A DNA stretch of 64,000 nt from Bombiscardovia apis (GCF_033095945.1 NZ_AP026800.1:992001-1056000), one strand, 5' to 3'. Positions 26,671-36,865 are shown, numbered from the stretch's first letter. Numbers and translations are program-made. The notes: generated from the sequence alone by a model not told the origin.

Positions 26671-28713
26671 TCAGTTCTGCACTGCGTCAGTATGCGCTAC
26701 AAAATCCTCTACTGAGTTAATGAGCGCACGCTGCTTAATGGCCTGGTCAATCCATGCTACAGCGTCTGGGACAGCCACGCCGTTGAGCTGGCTACCATCT
26801 CGGAAACGGAAGGAGACAGCGTTGTTGGAGACATCCTCCTCGCCTGCAATCAAGATGAAGGGTGCCTTGGACTTGGCAGCATTGCGAATCTTCTTACCAA
26901 AGCGATCGTCGGAACGATCAACCTCGCAACGCACTAGGTTGTTTTTGAGCTGGGCAATAATATCTTCCAAGTGGTCTGCAAACTCATCAGCCACTGGCAC
27001 TGCCTGCACCTGCACGGGAGCCAACCAAGCAGGGAAAGCACCTGCATAATGCTCCAGAAGGATGGCAAAGAAGCGCTCAATGGAACCGAAGAGCGCACGG
27101 TGAATCATCACCGGACGCTGGTGGGAACCATCGGCAGCAATATATTCAAGGCCAAAGCGCTCAGGCAGGTTGAAGTCGAGCTGGATGGTCGAAACCTGCC
27201 AAGTACGGCCAATAGCATCGCGGGCCTGGACCGAAATCTTGGGGCCGTAGAAAGCAGCGCCGCAAGGATCGTCTACCAGTTCAAGACCGGATTCCTTGCC
27301 AACTTCTGCCAGAGTAGAAGTTGCCTCCTCCCATACCTCATCGGAACCGACGAACTTGTTGGGATCCTTGGTAGAGAGCTCAAGGTAGAAGTCATTTAGG
27401 CCGAAGTCTTTGAGGACCTTCAAGACGAACTTCAAGAGGCTAGTGAGCTCGTCTTTCATCTGCTCACGGGTGCAGTAGATGTGCGAATCATCTTGAGTCA
27501 AGCCACGAACGCGCGTCAGTCCGTGGACTTCGCCCGACTTTTCGTAGCGGTAGACTGTGCCAAACTCAAAGAGTCTCAGAGGCAGTTCCTTGTAAGAACG
27601 CTGGCGAGACTTGAAAATCAAGTTGTGCATGGGGCAGTTCATCGGCTTCAAATAATAGTCGAAGCCCTGCTTGACTACTTGGCCTTGAGAATCAGTCTCC
27701 TCATCCAAATGCATGGCCGGATACATACCGTCTTTGTACCATTGCAAGTGGCCGGAAATCTCGTAGAGGTTCCCTTTGGTGATGTGCGGGGTTTGCACGA
27801 ATGAGTAGCCTGTCTTGCGATGCATTTCACGAGAATAGTCTTCCATCGCATTGATAATTGCAGCACCCTTGGGGTGGAAGACTGCCAAGCCTGGGCCAAT
27901 CTCGTCTGGGAAGGAGAATAGATCCAATTCCGAACCCAGCTTACGGTGGTCGCGCTTGGCTGCTTCCTCAAGGCGAGTCATGTATGCCTTGAGGTCGTCC
28001 TTGGAAGCCCAGGCTGTGCCGTACACCCGTTGGAGCATGGGGTTCTTCTCGCTACCACGCCAGTAGGCCGCAGCGGAACGCATAATTTTGAAAGCCTTAA
28101 TGTAGCGGGTGTTGGGCAGGTGGGGGCCGCGGCATAAGTCTTTCCAAACTACATTGCCGTCACGATCCATGTTGTCGTACATGCTGAGCTCGCCGGCGGA
28201 AACTTCGGTAGCTTCCTCACCCTCAATTTGAGCTTCCTTGAGGCCGATAAGCTCGAGTTTGTAAGGCTGGTCAGCCTCCTCTGCTCTCGCTTCTTCTTCA
28301 CTCACTACACGACGTCGGAAAGACTGGGAAGACTTGATAATAGCCTTCATCCGCTTTTCGATCTCTTTCAAATCGTCGGGGGTGAAGGGCTGCTCTACAT
28401 CGAAGTCATAATAAAAGCCGTCTTTAATGACTGGACCAATGCCAAGCTTGGCATCTGGCCTAATCTCTTGCACAGCTTGAGCCATCACATGGGTGGCAGA
28501 ATGGCGCATAATCGCCAATCCCTCTTCGGACTCAAGATCGATAGGCTCTAGCGTGTCGCCTTCGTGGAGAGGAGTGTAGAGGTCGCGTGGCTGGCCATTG
28601 AGCAGAATCGCGATAATGTTTTTGTTTTCTGCAAAAAGTTCGACACCGGTTGAGTCAGCTGCCACCTCCTTCATTTCGCCGCTGAGGTTAATGGAAATAG
28701 ATGACTGACCCAT
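26671..28713 (-). CDS. thrS: Threonyl-tRNA synthetase
   Basis: The 680-residue class II synthetase charges tRNA-Thr. Domains in order: TGS (about 1-70), the second-sequence editing domain with [10 protein letters not shown] (from about 91), the catalytic core with class II motif 2 ([23 protein letters not shown]) and motif 3 ([15 protein letters not shown]), and the C-terminal anticodon-binding domain. Length fits the family. A GAGGA site precedes the ATG. No T-box leader was seen in the ~100 bases before it. Confidence 0.97.
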   Translation of the reverse strand: MGQSSISINLSGEMKEVAADSTGVELFAENKNIIAILLNGQPRDLYTPLHEGDTLEPIDLESEEGLAIMRHSATHVMAQAVQEIRPDAKLGIGPVIKDGFYYDFDVEQPFTPDDLKEIEKRMKAIIKSSQSFRRRVVSEEEARAEEADQPYKLELIGLKEAQIEGEEATEVSAGELSMYDNMDRDGNVVWKDLCRGPHLPNTRYIKAFKIMRSAAAYWRGSEKNPMLQRVYGTAWASKDDLKAYMTRLEEAAKRDHRKLGSELDLFSFPDEIGPGLAVFHPKGAAIINAMEDYSREMHRKTGYSFVQTPHITKGNLYEISGHLQWYKDGMYPAMHLDEETDSQGQVVKQGFDYYLKPMNCPMHNLIFKSRQRSYKELPLRLFEFGTVYRYEKSGEVHGLTRVRGLTQDDSHIYCTREQMKDELTSLLKFVLKVLKDFGLNDFYLELSTKDPNKFVGSDEVWEEATSTLAEVGKESGLELVDDPCGAAFYGPKISVQARDAIGRTWQVSTIQLDFNLPERFGLEYIAADGSHQRPVMIHRALFGSIERFFAILLEHYAGAFPAWLAPVQVQAVPVADEFADHLEDIIAQLKNNLVRCEVDRSDDRFGKKIRNAAKSKAPFILIAGEEDVSNNAVSFRFRDGSQLNGVAVPDAVAWIDQAIKQRALINSVEDFVAHTDAVQN

Positions 28714-28814
28714 GAAATGCCGTCCTCGCTATCGGGGCCCGCGTTACAAGGTGCAGGCCTTTGGACTTCAAATTACGAAGGCAACATTATGCTACAACAA
28801 CGACAAAAGCAGCT

Positions 28815-29669
28815 TTACGACGATGCCGTATCGTGGCCTCCCATAGACTTTAGGAAAGCTTCAGCTTCACGAACTAATTCTTCCGCCGCCGGGACATCCC
28901 CATTTTGCTGAAGTCTCTCAGTAGCTTTAGTGTCGCTTTCGACTTCGAGACGATGCACATATTCAGCCAGTTCATCGTTGCACCGCAGCAAAACAGAGGC
29001 TTGGGCCTTCCAATGCTCGGCCTTAACTGGTAAATCACCTTCGTTGAGTGCAATCCCCAATTTCTTAGACAAGCAGCGTAGCAATTGCAAACTTCCCAGG
29101 GCGCATTCATCGCTACCTAAATACTGCGGCACGGATACCCAAATGGCCTCAGTTTGGAAGCCGGCTTGACTCGCCAGAGCGTCTAAAACCGTAGGAATAC
29201 CAACTGGTCCCGAGTGATCTTCTGGATTGCTTTCGGCTTCATCATTGGATAACACGTCGATAGGCAAATCCCTAGTATGAGGGCAGTCTGCAAACATAGA
29301 ACCAAGTGTAATAATGCCCTGCACATCGTAATCTTCGGCCAAATGGATGCTCTGCCTGCAGAATTCGCTCCACTGGTAGTTGGGCTCCGGGCCTGTTTCT
29401 ACCAGTAAGGTAATCTCCGTGTTAATAGTTACTTCATAAAATTTAGTTTCTGGCCATAGAATATTGCGCCGACCTTGAACATGGCAAAGCATGGGGCGAG
29501 CTACCTGATAATCATAAAATCCTTCAGAAGCAATGGTGCCCACCTCTTGAGAAGGGTAATAGTTCAATAAGTGGCGAATTACATTCGTCGATGCCGAGCA
29601 GGCATCATTCCACCCTTCAAAGGCCGCTATCAAAAAGGGATAGCGATGTGGTGCAGCTTCTTCTCTCAT
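28815..29669 (-). CDS. PAC2 family protein
   Basis: The 284-residue protein begins with the pattern FEGWNDACSAS and continues with FYDYQVARP and a conserved ITLGSMFADCPHTR, as in the actinobacterial PAC2 family (related to proteasome assembly chaperone 2). Its function in bacteria without proteasomes is unknown; a carboxylate-amine ligase role has been discussed for the wider family. The C-terminal third is helical and charged. It stands between thrS and the tRNA cluster. Confidence 0.85.
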   Translation of the reverse strand: MREEAAPHRYPFLIAAFEGWNDACSASTNVIRHLLNYYPSQEVGTIASEGFYDYQVARPMLCHVQGRRNILWPETKFYEVTINTEITLLVETGPEPNYQWSEFCRQSIHLAEDYDVQGIITLGSMFADCPHTRDLPIDVLSNDEAESNPEDHSGPVGIPTVLDALASQAGFQTEAIWVSVPQYLGSDECALGSLQLLRCLSKKLGIALNEGDLPVKAEHWKAQASVLLRCNDELAEYVHRLEVESDTKATERLQQNGDVPAAEELVREAEAFLKSMGGHDTASS

Positions 29670-29764
29670 ACCTCCACCCTAGTCTGGTTCGGTGCAAATG
29701 GGGACCAGTAAGCCATCAGCGAGACAAGTTGTTAGTAAACACTAATAGCAAATTATGTACAAGC

Positions 29765-29783
29765 ACTGTTTCCATGAAACAGT
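29765..29783. terminator. Short hairpin after the tRNA cluster
   Basis: Eight-base arms (29765-29772 and 29776-29783) with a 3-base loop lie just downstream of tRNA-Val on the minus strand. A U-rich tail is weak, so this is a tentative terminator. Confidence 0.35.
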
Positions 29784-29797
29784 CATACCTGTGAGAC

Positions 29798-29873
29798 TGG
29801 TGGGTGATGCAGGAATCGAACCTGCGACCCCTTCCGTGTGAAGGAAGTGCGCTAGCCGCTGCGCCAATCACCC
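29798..29873 (-). tRNA. tRNA-Val (anticodon CAC), CCA encoded
   Basis: The 7-base acceptor stem pairs 29867-29873 with 29802-29808, the discriminator base is A, and the anticodon loop reads TTCACAC, so the anticodon is CAC. The genome encodes the terminal CCA (29798-29800). It is last in a cluster of four on this strand. Confidence 0.95.
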
Positions 29874-29934
29874 AAATAAAAGAGTCCAACCAACAATGGT
29901 CAGACTTCATAACTAGCGCAAACCGCTAGTTCCG

Positions 29935-30006
29935 TGGGCGATACAAGATTCGAACTTGTGACCCCTTCCGTGTCAGGGAAGTGCGCTACCACTGCGCCAA
30001 CCGCCC
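29935..30006 (-). tRNA. tRNA-Val (anticodon GAC)
   Basis: The acceptor stem pairs 30000-30006 with 29936-29942 (one G-T pair), and the anticodon loop reads CTGACAC. CCA is not encoded. The anticodon arm and D arm are nearly identical to the neighbouring tRNA-Val(CAC), which suggests duplication. Confidence 0.95.
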
Positions 30007-30044
30007 GGGTCTTGCTTACGTGAGTTTGGTACTCTCACGCAAAG

Positions 30045-30115
30045 AGGTGGGTACGAGAGTCGAACTCGTCTATACGGCTTTGCAGGCCGCTGCCTAACCG
30101 CTTGGCTAACCCACC
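30045..30115 (-). tRNA. tRNA-Cys (anticodon GCA)
   Basis: The acceptor stem pairs 30109-30115 with 30046-30052. The anticodon loop reads CTGCAAA, and the length of 71 bases fits tRNA-Cys. CCA is not encoded. Confidence 0.95.
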
Positions 30116-30143
30116 GTATGAGGTTGGACTACTCGAAGCCTCG

Positions 30144-30216
30144 AGCGGGCAACGGGACTCGAACCCGCGGTCTCGACCTTGGCAAGGTCGCGCTTTACCA
30201 ACTAAGCTATGCCCGC
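30144..30216 (-). tRNA. tRNA-Gly (anticodon GCC)
   Basis: The acceptor stem pairs 30210-30216 with 30145-30151. The anticodon loop reads TTGCCAA. It is first in the minus-strand cluster Gly-Cys-Val-Val, and CCA is not encoded. Confidence 0.95.
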
Positions 30217-30394
30217 GTCTCAGAAGCAATCCATCAAGTGAACCACCTGAGCACGAGGCACAACTATATAGGCTGCTGGCCCGAAATGCAAAACCGCGTG
30301 TCGTGTCGTCTTTATATTTTCCAGAATCCAAGTAAAGAGAAGGCTTTAAGACCGGTATTGCCGGCTTATGAATTTAGCGGGCTTAATCGAACAT

Positions 30395-31675
30395 TCAGGC
30401 TAATACTTTAATGCGAGCTGGCATAGTGCAAGATGCAATGAAGCCGGCACCGGTGATAAGACCGGCCGAAATTAGCGCTGACCAGCGGGCACCAAGGAGT
30501 TCAACTGTACAACCGACTAGCGCACCTCCTATCAAGTAACCACCCGTAGCGATAGCTCCAATAAGTGAAATAATCCTAGCTCTGACATGTTGTGGAGCCA
30601 GCTCTTGTTCCAAAAATTCATCAATCACATTTGCCACACCGTAAGCAGCATTACCAGCGAATAATAGTGCTCCGGCAGCAGTAATTTCCTGAGAACCAGC
30701 AAAGACACCGAATATGAGACCCGCTAGCGTGATAGACCACGCGTATGAGTGTACTGCTGCGGTTCGCGTGCGCGCCAATGGTCCGGCTATGACCGCCCCT
30801 ACCAAAGCGCCCAAAGAAGCAACCGACGTCACATACGCATAGCTAGCATCAGAGCCAGCTAGCACCGTTTTTACAAACACCACAAGCACAGGCTCTTGCA
30901 TACCTAAACCAGCCCAGAGCAAAGTCGAGGTCACCGTCAAACTCCGCAGAAGTGGCGTATGCTCCAGTAGGCGAATTGACTCCAACAAAGCTGACTGCTC
31001 TAGCAATGCAGACAATGGACTAACAGTTGAGCTGAGTTTGCGCACACTAACTGGTATTTTGGCTTGCCGAGCTCTGACGACATCAAAGCCGGCTGCCAAC
31101 AGACTCATAGCGACGGCTACAACGAAAGCTAATTCCCTCAATAAACCTGTCATGAGCGCTGTCACTGCTCCAGAAAGAATACCTGCGAGAGTGGTGGACA
31201 TCATCATAAGAGCATTCAGAGAAGATCGTTGGGAGCCTTGGGTAAGTTGAGCAGCCAAAGCATAGCGAGCCGGTTTTATGACCGCCCGAACAGAGGTTAT
31301 CAAAAAAGCCAACACCAGCATGCACAACAAACTTGGGTGGGTCAAGAACAAAGCACAGAGTACAGCTTGCGACACGCCGCATGATGCCAACAAATACCGG
31401 CGGTTGTAACGGTCTGCCAAGCCCGCACACAGGGGAGCAATTACAAGATTAGGCAGGTAAGTCACCACGAAGAGCACACTGACCGCGATAGGTGACGATC
31501 CTGTGGACCGGTACACATGAATAGTGAGAAGCAGGTTGACCTCTCCCCCAGCAAGAGTGTTGAGGAAAGTACCGACTACGAGACTCGCAAGTCCCCAGTC
31601 TCCCATAAGAGCAAGGTATTGGGAGATGCTGCTATGAACCAGGCTGGCACATTTTCTCAAACACTTCATACCCAC
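30395..31675 (-). CDS. MFS transporter
   Basis: The 426-residue protein has 12 hydrophobic segments. The MFS loop motif appears as CAGLADRYNRRYLL after segment 2. It resembles multidrug or macrolide efflux MFS proteins by layout. The first start is a GTG at 31673-31675; an ATG two codons later (31669) is equally likely, and neither has a strong ribosome site. It sits between the tRNA cluster and a divergent DHA2 exporter. Confidence 0.85.
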   Translation of the reverse strand: MGMKCLRKCASLVHSSISQYLALMGDWGLASLVVGTFLNTLAGGEVNLLLTIHVYRSTGSSPIAVSVLFVVTYLPNLVIAPLCAGLADRYNRRYLLASCGVSQAVLCALFLTHPSLLCMLVLAFLITSVRAVIKPARYALAAQLTQGSQRSSLNALMMMSTTLAGILSGAVTALMTGLLRELAFVVAVAMSLLAAGFDVVRARQAKIPVSVRKLSSTVSPLSALLEQSALLESIRLLEHTPLLRSLTVTSTLLWAGLGMQEPVLVVFVKTVLAGSDASYAYVTSVASLGALVGAVIAGPLARTRTAAVHSYAWSITLAGLIFGVFAGSQEITAAGALLFAGNAAYGVANVIDEFLEQELAPQHVRARIISLIGAIATGGYLIGGALVGCTVELLGARWSALISAGLITGAGFIASCTMPARIKVLA

Positions 31676-31860
31676 AGCTTGTCATAATTTCACACAGTGG
31701 ACTATTGTTCGACCGTATGCTGGACAGCACAGCAAGACTCTCAAGCAATCCTCAGGGATTCTCTCAAACTCAGCAAAATCCGGGGTTCGTTGGATAATTG
31801 TGGGTAATTTGTGCACGGTGAACTGTGCTTGAGGAACGATGAAAGGGTTGCGGCGAATAG

Positions 31861-33363
31861 GTGAGCCAGAACAATAGTAAGACTACGAAAGTTGGTCCGG
31901 TTACTGCAGCGGTGTTCATGTCGACATTCATGACGGCAGTTGAAGGAACAATTGTCTCTACGGCGATGCCCACGATTGTCTCGGACTTGCATGGGCTAAG
32001 TTTGATGAACTGGGTTTTTTCCATATACATGCTCATGTGCGCGGTGACGACGCCGATTTATGGCAAGCTTTCGGACCGTTTTGGCCGCAAGCCGCTTATC
32101 AATATAGGGCTACTTGTTTTCGTTATTGGCTCTCTGCTATGTGGGCTTTCTCACACTATGATTCAGCTTATCTTGGCACGAGTCGTTCAAGGTTTGGGCG
32201 CTGGCGCTATCCAACCGCTGACCTTCACCATTTTGGCTGACATCTACCCCATTGAGAAACGCGCCAAAATGATTGGATTCAATTCCTCTGCCTGGGGCGT
32301 GGCTTCAATCGTGGCTCCACTGTTAGGCGGATTCCTTGTCCAGCAGCTTTCTTGGCACTGGGTTTTCGCCGTTAATGTGCCAATTGGTCTGATTTCTATC
32401 GTACTTATCCAGGTCTTTTTGAAGGAAGATATCAAATCCCACGAAAGCCCTATCGATTACTGCGGTATTGCTTTACTTACCCTGTGCCTAGTCGGCCTCA
32501 TGCTCGGATTGCAGAATCTCGACGGCTCGGCTAGCCTGTGGGCCAGTCTTGTTCCTCTTGCCCTGGCAATTGCTGCTGCCCTTGCACTGGTTGCTGTTGA
32601 GCGCAAGCAAGCGGATCCTATATTGCCTCTGAAACTGTTTGGCAACCGTACATTCATGATTCAAAATGTCGTGATCCTCCTCATTTCCGGCTTCCTGATG
32701 GGTTTTGAAACTTACCTGCCTATTCGTATGCAGTCAGTTTTGGGCTTTAATCCCACTATGGGCGGTTTTGCTCTCACGCCCAGTTCGATTCTGTGGCTGG
32801 TTGGCTCATTTATGGCAGGTCGGCTGCTCACTAAGCATCCGCCACACTGGATTACCAGCCTTTCTCTAGGCTTCCTCATCGCCGGCTGCCTGGCTTCAAT
32901 CTTCGTACCACTGCATACTTCGTATCTGGTCTTCTTGCTGATTTCCGCTGTGCTCGGTTACGGTTTTGGCCTCTCCATCACTATCGGCACTATGACTTCG
33001 CAGTCAGTTGTTTCATCTGATGAAGTCGGCACAGCCACCTCATTCAACACGCTGGCCCGTAGTTTAGGGCAGACCTTAATGATCTCCCTTTTCGGCATCG
33101 TTATGAACGTAGTCATGGCCCAAGGGGTAAAGCGCACTCCCGGCCTAACCTCTGAGATGATGGACCGCATGATTAATCCCGAAACCGCAGGCCAATTGCC
33201 CGAACAGTTCTTAGAGCCAGCTCGTGCAATTGTCTATGACAGCCTACGCTGGATTTTCATCGTCGGACTCATCATCTTGCTAGCTGCCTTCATTATCAAT
33301 CTCTTCGACCACAAGTCCAACCGTTTGCTCACCCAAACGAAGGCAGAAAAGGTTGAGATCTAA
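31861..33363 (+). CDS. DHA2-family multidrug MFS exporter (14 segments)
   Basis: The 500-residue protein has about 14 hydrophobic segments. It carries the DHA2 motif near segment 1 (AVEGTIVSTAMPTIVSDL) and the loop motif GKLSDRFGRKPL, as in EmrB/QacA drug:proton antiporters. The start is GTG at 31861, since the conserved N-terminus begins soon after; an ATG at 31918 would remove part of segment 1. It is divergent from another MFS gene, and no regulator of the TetR or MarR type is adjacent. Confidence 0.9.
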   Translation: MSQNNSKTTKVGPVTAAVFMSTFMTAVEGTIVSTAMPTIVSDLHGLSLMNWVFSIYMLMCAVTTPIYGKLSDRFGRKPLINIGLLVFVIGSLLCGLSHTMIQLILARVVQGLGAGAIQPLTFTILADIYPIEKRAKMIGFNSSAWGVASIVAPLLGGFLVQQLSWHWVFAVNVPIGLISIVLIQVFLKEDIKSHESPIDYCGIALLTLCLVGLMLGLQNLDGSASLWASLVPLALAIAAALALVAVERKQADPILPLKLFGNRTFMIQNVVILLISGFLMGFETYLPIRMQSVLGFNPTMGGFALTPSSILWLVGSFMAGRLLTKHPPHWITSLSLGFLIAGCLASIFVPLHTSYLVFLLISAVLGYGFGLSITIGTMTSQSVVSSDEVGTATSFNTLARSLGQTLMISLFGIVMNVVMAQGVKRTPGLTSEMMDRMINPETAGQLPEQFLEPARAIVYDSLRWIFIVGLIILLAAFIINLFDHKSNRLLTQTKAEKVEI

Positions 33364-33395
33364 GATTACAGCCCTTCTTGGTTTGGCATTATCTG

Positions 33396-33429
33396 GTGTG
33401 GACTCAGTGCTGAGAGCTTGAGTCCACAC
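33396..33429. terminator. Bidirectional hairpin after the DHA2 gene
   Basis: Perfect 11-base arms (33396-33406 and 33419-33429) surround a 12-base loop. The hairpin contains the stop codon and last codons of the convergent small membrane gene (ends 33404). Confidence 0.65.
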
Positions 33430-33739
33430 GACTATCCGGTGAGCTATGGATGAGGATACTATACGCTTCAAGGGCTTGGGTGAGGCTTAAATCTCGGTGC
33501 TCTCGTCGGAAATCTTTCAAAGATTTAAGGTCTATCCCCCGCAAATCAACTTGGCTCTCAGGCTGTCGCGTACTCATACGGTATTCGTGTACGCAATACA
33601 CCAATTCAATAATTGAAGCCAGGATCAGGAAAACTACACCCCACGTTTGCTGCCCGAAGTATTTCGTTACAACTATGATGCTAAGATCTGCAATCAGCCA
33701 TGCCCAGCCAGAAAGTGCTATCTTCTGTTTCTCGGACAT
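33404..33739 (-). CDS. Small membrane protein
   Basis: The 111-residue protein has two hydrophobic segments (about 8-26 and 33-50) and a hydrophilic C-terminal half with a helical charged stretch. A strong ribosome site (GGGAGG) precedes the ATG, which supports it as a real gene. It is not recognised. Its stop lies in the terminator hairpin shared with the convergent exporter gene. Confidence 0.6.
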   Translation of the reverse strand: MSEKQKIALSGWAWLIADLSIIVVTKYFGQQTWGVVFLILASIIELVYCVHEYRMSTRQPESQVDLRGIDLKSLKDFRREHRDLSLTQALEAYSILIHSSPDSRVDSSSQH

Positions 33740-34025
33740 GATTGCCTCCCACTATGGATGCCAATTCGTTGGGTACAGCATATCAGAGTTGCTCCCTTGC
33801 AACAATGGTGATAGTTTTAAAATTGACACTTTAATATACGATGTATTGGCACCTAGCCCTTTGCGGCTCAGCACCGCCTCGAAAGCGAACGCTTTAGCGG
33901 TGTTTTCTTCTTGTGCCTTTCCCTTTTCCCCATTACTGGGTCTACTGCCTTACAAGCTATGCGTTTGTTTCGACAGTCACAAAAGACAGACAATAATCTG
34001 CACTATTTTTTTAGAAAGGTTCAAC

Positions 34026-34892
34026 ATGACAATAAATAATGATTCCAGCAATCTCCACGACGACGTAGCTGATAATAAAGCTAATTGGGATGACCGCGCG
34101 AAGGTACACGCTGAAGGTGGCTATGGTGACTTACATGTCTTTGCGCAAGACACTTCAGTCATTACCCCAGCTGTTCAAAGAGACCTGGCAATCCTGCAAC
34201 CTCACTTGAGAGACCGCACTATCGCTGGAAAAAGCCTGATACACCTTCAATGCCATATTGGCACTGATACCATCAGCTGGCAGCGTTTGGGAGCTAGCAA
34301 GGTACATGGCGTCGATTTCTCGCCAAAATCCTTGGAGTATGCCCGCGAGCTTGCGCGGACAGCACAGGCACCCATCACCTATGTGGAAGCCGATGCTCGA
34401 TACGCCGACACTGCCTTGCCCGGAGAACATTTTGACTGCGTAGTAACCAGCGTAGGCACCATTACTTGGCTACCTAGCTTAGAAGAGTGGGGCCGTTCGA
34501 TTGCCAATCTGCTTTCGCCTGGTGGTATATTCATGATTCGAGACAATCATCCCCTATTGTTTGCACTCGATGAGAATAATCTTGCTATCACTGGAGATTA
34601 CTTGTCGGGCACCGAAGACAGTTACGAATCGGACGGCTCGTATACTCCCGGCTCAGCAGGTAAAGTGGCCCACACGCGCAACCACAATTGGGCCCACGAT
34701 TTCCAAGAAATCACCTCCTCGCTTCTCAACGCTGGTTTGAGCATAGAAGAGCTTGGGGAGCACAGCGAGGCCGACTGGCAGGCCTTACCCATGCTGGATT
34801 ACGATGCCTCTAGCCAAGTGTGGAAGATGCCGCAAGGGGCTCCTAGGATTCCGCTCACCTTCTCACTGGTCGCAAGAAAGCCTCTCTCGTAA
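34026..34892 (+). CDS. Class I SAM-dependent methyltransferase
   Basis: The 288-residue protein has the Rossmann methyltransferase pattern: a first strand region LIHLQCHIGTDTISWQRLGA, the acidic end of strand 2 (VHGVDFS), then YVEADARYAD and FDCVVTSVGTITWLP. The glycine-rich motif is in the form HxGxD, as in a group of small-molecule methyltransferases. A good site (AGAAAGG) precedes the ATG at 34026; the frame stays open far upstream, but that part has no protein-like character. The substrate is unknown. Confidence 0.88.
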   Translation: MTINNDSSNLHDDVADNKANWDDRAKVHAEGGYGDLHVFAQDTSVITPAVQRDLAILQPHLRDRTIAGKSLIHLQCHIGTDTISWQRLGASKVHGVDFSPKSLEYARELARTAQAPITYVEADARYADTALPGEHFDCVVTSVGTITWLPSLEEWGRSIANLLSPGGIFMIRDNHPLLFALDENNLAITGDYLSGTEDSYESDGSYTPGSAGKVAHTRNHNWAHDFQEITSSLLNAGLSIEELGEHSEADWQALPMLDYDASSQVWKMPQGAPRIPLTFSLVARKPLS

Positions 34893-34908
34893 AACAGTGC
34901 AAATACAA

Positions 34909-34948
34909 CAGAGCCCGCAAGTTCGTTTTGTGAACTGTGCGGGCTCTG
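34909..34948. terminator. Terminator between methyltransferase and uppP genes
   Basis: A GC-rich stem of 16 to 17 bases with one bulge (34909-34924 against 34932-34948) lies between two convergent genes and can serve both directions. Confidence 0.7.
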
Positions 34949-34970
34949 CGCTATAGCCTTTCTTAGGAAC

Positions 34971-35846
34971 TCAGGCAGCAGCAACGCCACCAATAGCAGG
35001 AATCACACCCGTGAGCAAGAGAATGGCTACGATAATAGCGAGACATATACGGTAAATCACAAAGCCTCGATACGAGAACTTAGAGACTATCTTCAAAAAG
35101 GCAATGATAACCAGATAGCCAACCACAAAGGAGACAATCGTAGCGCAGATAGTGGCCCCCCAGCCGGGGAAGGCAGCGTCTGCATTGATGTCTTTGACCG
35201 ACTTGTAAGTCTCAAGAATGCCCGCGCCAAAAACAGCTGGAATGGCCATCAGGAAGGAAATACGGGCAGCAGATTCACGAGTGTACCCAAGAGCTCGGCC
35301 GAAGGTCATGGTGCCGCCGGAACGCGATACGCCAGGAACAAGCGCCAGCATCTGCCCTATGCCAAAGAGCAGGGCGTCTTTAGCACTCATCTCTCCAATA
35401 GTCTTATTTTGCTTGCCGGTGCGGTCATAATAGTCAAGCAGGAGGCCGAAGAGAATCAGCACCACTACAGTAATCCATAAGTTGCGCAGATTTGTTTCGA
35501 TAGCCTTTTGGAACAGCAGTCCAGCAAGCACAATCGGAACCGTACCAATAATGATGTACCAGCCCAAGGCGGCGTCTCGGTCTTTAGAACCCATACGCTC
35601 TTGCCAACTCGAACCATCTTTGCCGGCCAGGCAACGGAACCAGTGAGTGAGAATGCGCGCAATATCTCGGCGAAAATACAGTAGAACCGCCAGCTCAGTA
35701 CCAAACTGAATAATCGCAGTGAAGGCAGCTCCCGGATCTTGACCCATTAAGGCGCCGACGATTCGAATATGGGCGCTAGACGAGACTGGGAAATACTCAG
35801 TCAAAGCTTGGACAAGACCTAAGAGAATTGCTTGGAAAAAGTTCAT
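34971..35846 (-). CDS. uppP: Undecaprenyl-diphosphatase (bacitracin resistance)
   Basis: The integral membrane enzyme releases phosphate from undecaprenyl diphosphate, recycling the carrier for peptidoglycan and other wall polymers. The 291-residue protein starts with MNFFQAILLGLVQALTEYFP, has the SSSAHI motif and the second motif VPGVSRSGGTMTFGR, and about eight membrane segments. The ATG at 35844-35846 follows GAGGGG; a longer frame to 35879 adds 11 unlikely residues. Confidence 0.95.
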   Translation of the reverse strand: MNFFQAILLGLVQALTEYFPVSSSAHIRIVGALMGQDPGAAFTAIIQFGTELAVLLYFRRDIARILTHWFRCLAGKDGSSWQERMGSKDRDAALGWYIIIGTVPIVLAGLLFQKAIETNLRNLWITVVVLILFGLLLDYYDRTGKQNKTIGEMSAKDALLFGIGQMLALVPGVSRSGGTMTFGRALGYTRESAARISFLMAIPAVFGAGILETYKSVKDINADAAFPGWGATICATIVSFVVGYLVIIAFLKIVSKFSYRGFVIYRICLAIIVAILLLTGVIPAIGGVAAA

Positions 35847-35979
35847 GGACCCCTCACATGCTGATGTCAAGAACGTCAAAGACCCAGCTTAGCGGTTAGC
35901 TTAGTCAAGCGTCTATTTTACGCAGATGTCGCGCAGAATGCCCACAATGGAAGTATCCGCAAACGGCAAGGGAGGCCTT

Positions 35980-36774
35980 ATGACAAGCACATATCGCAAG
36001 ACGAGAGCTGGAGCTCCTCGGGGCTTCTTCGAATGCGAAGGCCGGGGTTTACAATGGCTCGGGCAGGCGCAGCCCCAGGGGGGTCCGCGGGTTGTACAGG
36101 TCTACGATTGGGGCAAGGATTACCTCGACATTGAACGGGTCGACAGCGCAAGCCCAACTCCCGGGGCGGCCTACAGCTTTGGAGCTCAGCTGGCGCACCT
36201 GCACGACGCTGGAGCTTCCAGCTTTGGAGCTGGCCCAGAAGGCTACGAAGGCACCTGCTACTTCGGCCCCTTACAAGACCCGGTTCCGATGGATACTGGC
36301 GACTGGCAAGATCCCATAAGCTACTTGGCCGAAGGGCGGCTGAAGCCCATGGTGCAGATGGGCATTGACCGCGGCACTCTCAACCGTTCAGATATGTCCA
36401 TGATTGAAGACCTTATCGAGGCACTGCCCGACATCATGGGTGCGGCAGCAAACGATAAGCCTGCTCGAATTCATGGAGACTTGTGGTCAGGCAATGTGAT
36501 GTGGACCGCTGACCAAGATTCAACGCAGGCAGTGCTCATAGACCCAGCAGCCCACGGTGGTCACCGGGAAGAAGACCTAGCCATGCTCCACTTGTTTGGC
36601 ATGCCTTACCTTACGCAAATCGAAGACGGATACCAGTCTGTGCATCCGCTAGCATCTGGCTACCGGCAACGCTACACACTCTGGCAGCTCTACCCCATCG
36701 CCGGACACTGCGTCTTCTTTGGCGGCGGTTACGTATCTGAGCTGCGCTCCATGTGCCGCGATTTACTGAGCTGA
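35980..36774 (+). CDS. Fructosamine kinase family protein
   Basis: The 264-residue protein resembles the fructosamine-3-kinase family of the protein-kinase-like fold. Visible are the catalytic loop HGDLWSGNVMW and the metal-binding IDPAAHGGHREEDLAM. Such kinases phosphorylate sugars bound to amines (deglycation). The N-terminal ATP-binding part is short. The ATG at 35980 has a strong GGGAGG site; an in-frame ATG 54 bases earlier has none. It is monocistronic with a terminator after it. Confidence 0.88.
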   Translation: MTSTYRKTRAGAPRGFFECEGRGLQWLGQAQPQGGPRVVQVYDWGKDYLDIERVDSASPTPGAAYSFGAQLAHLHDAGASSFGAGPEGYEGTCYFGPLQDPVPMDTGDWQDPISYLAEGRLKPMVQMGIDRGTLNRSDMSMIEDLIEALPDIMGAAANDKPARIHGDLWSGNVMWTADQDSTQAVLIDPAAHGGHREEDLAMLHLFGMPYLTQIEDGYQSVHPLASGYRQRYTLWQLYPIAGHCVFFGGGYVSELRSMCRDLLS

Positions 36775-36788
36775 TACCACACATATAT

Positions 36789-36829
36789 CATGTGGAGCAA
36801 GGCCTACGCTTTAAGTCTTGCTCCACATG
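36789..36829. terminator. Hairpin between the kinase gene and dnaJ
   Basis: Perfect 13-base arms (36789-36801 and 36817-36829) surround a 15-base loop between two convergent genes. No long T run is seen. Confidence 0.7.
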
Positions 36830-36865
36830 ACAACCTGAGATATTCAGCTATTCAACTTCAGTTTC

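Noticed and set aside
28714..28814. T-box leader before thrS
   Set aside because: No T-box sequence, specifier-loop stem or terminator/antiterminator was seen in the ~100 bases available.
33450..34025. Upstream extension of the methyltransferase frame by about 190 codons
   Set aside because: The sequence is not protein-like, runs antisense to a small membrane gene with a good ribosome site, and a clear start with a ribosome site exists at 34026.
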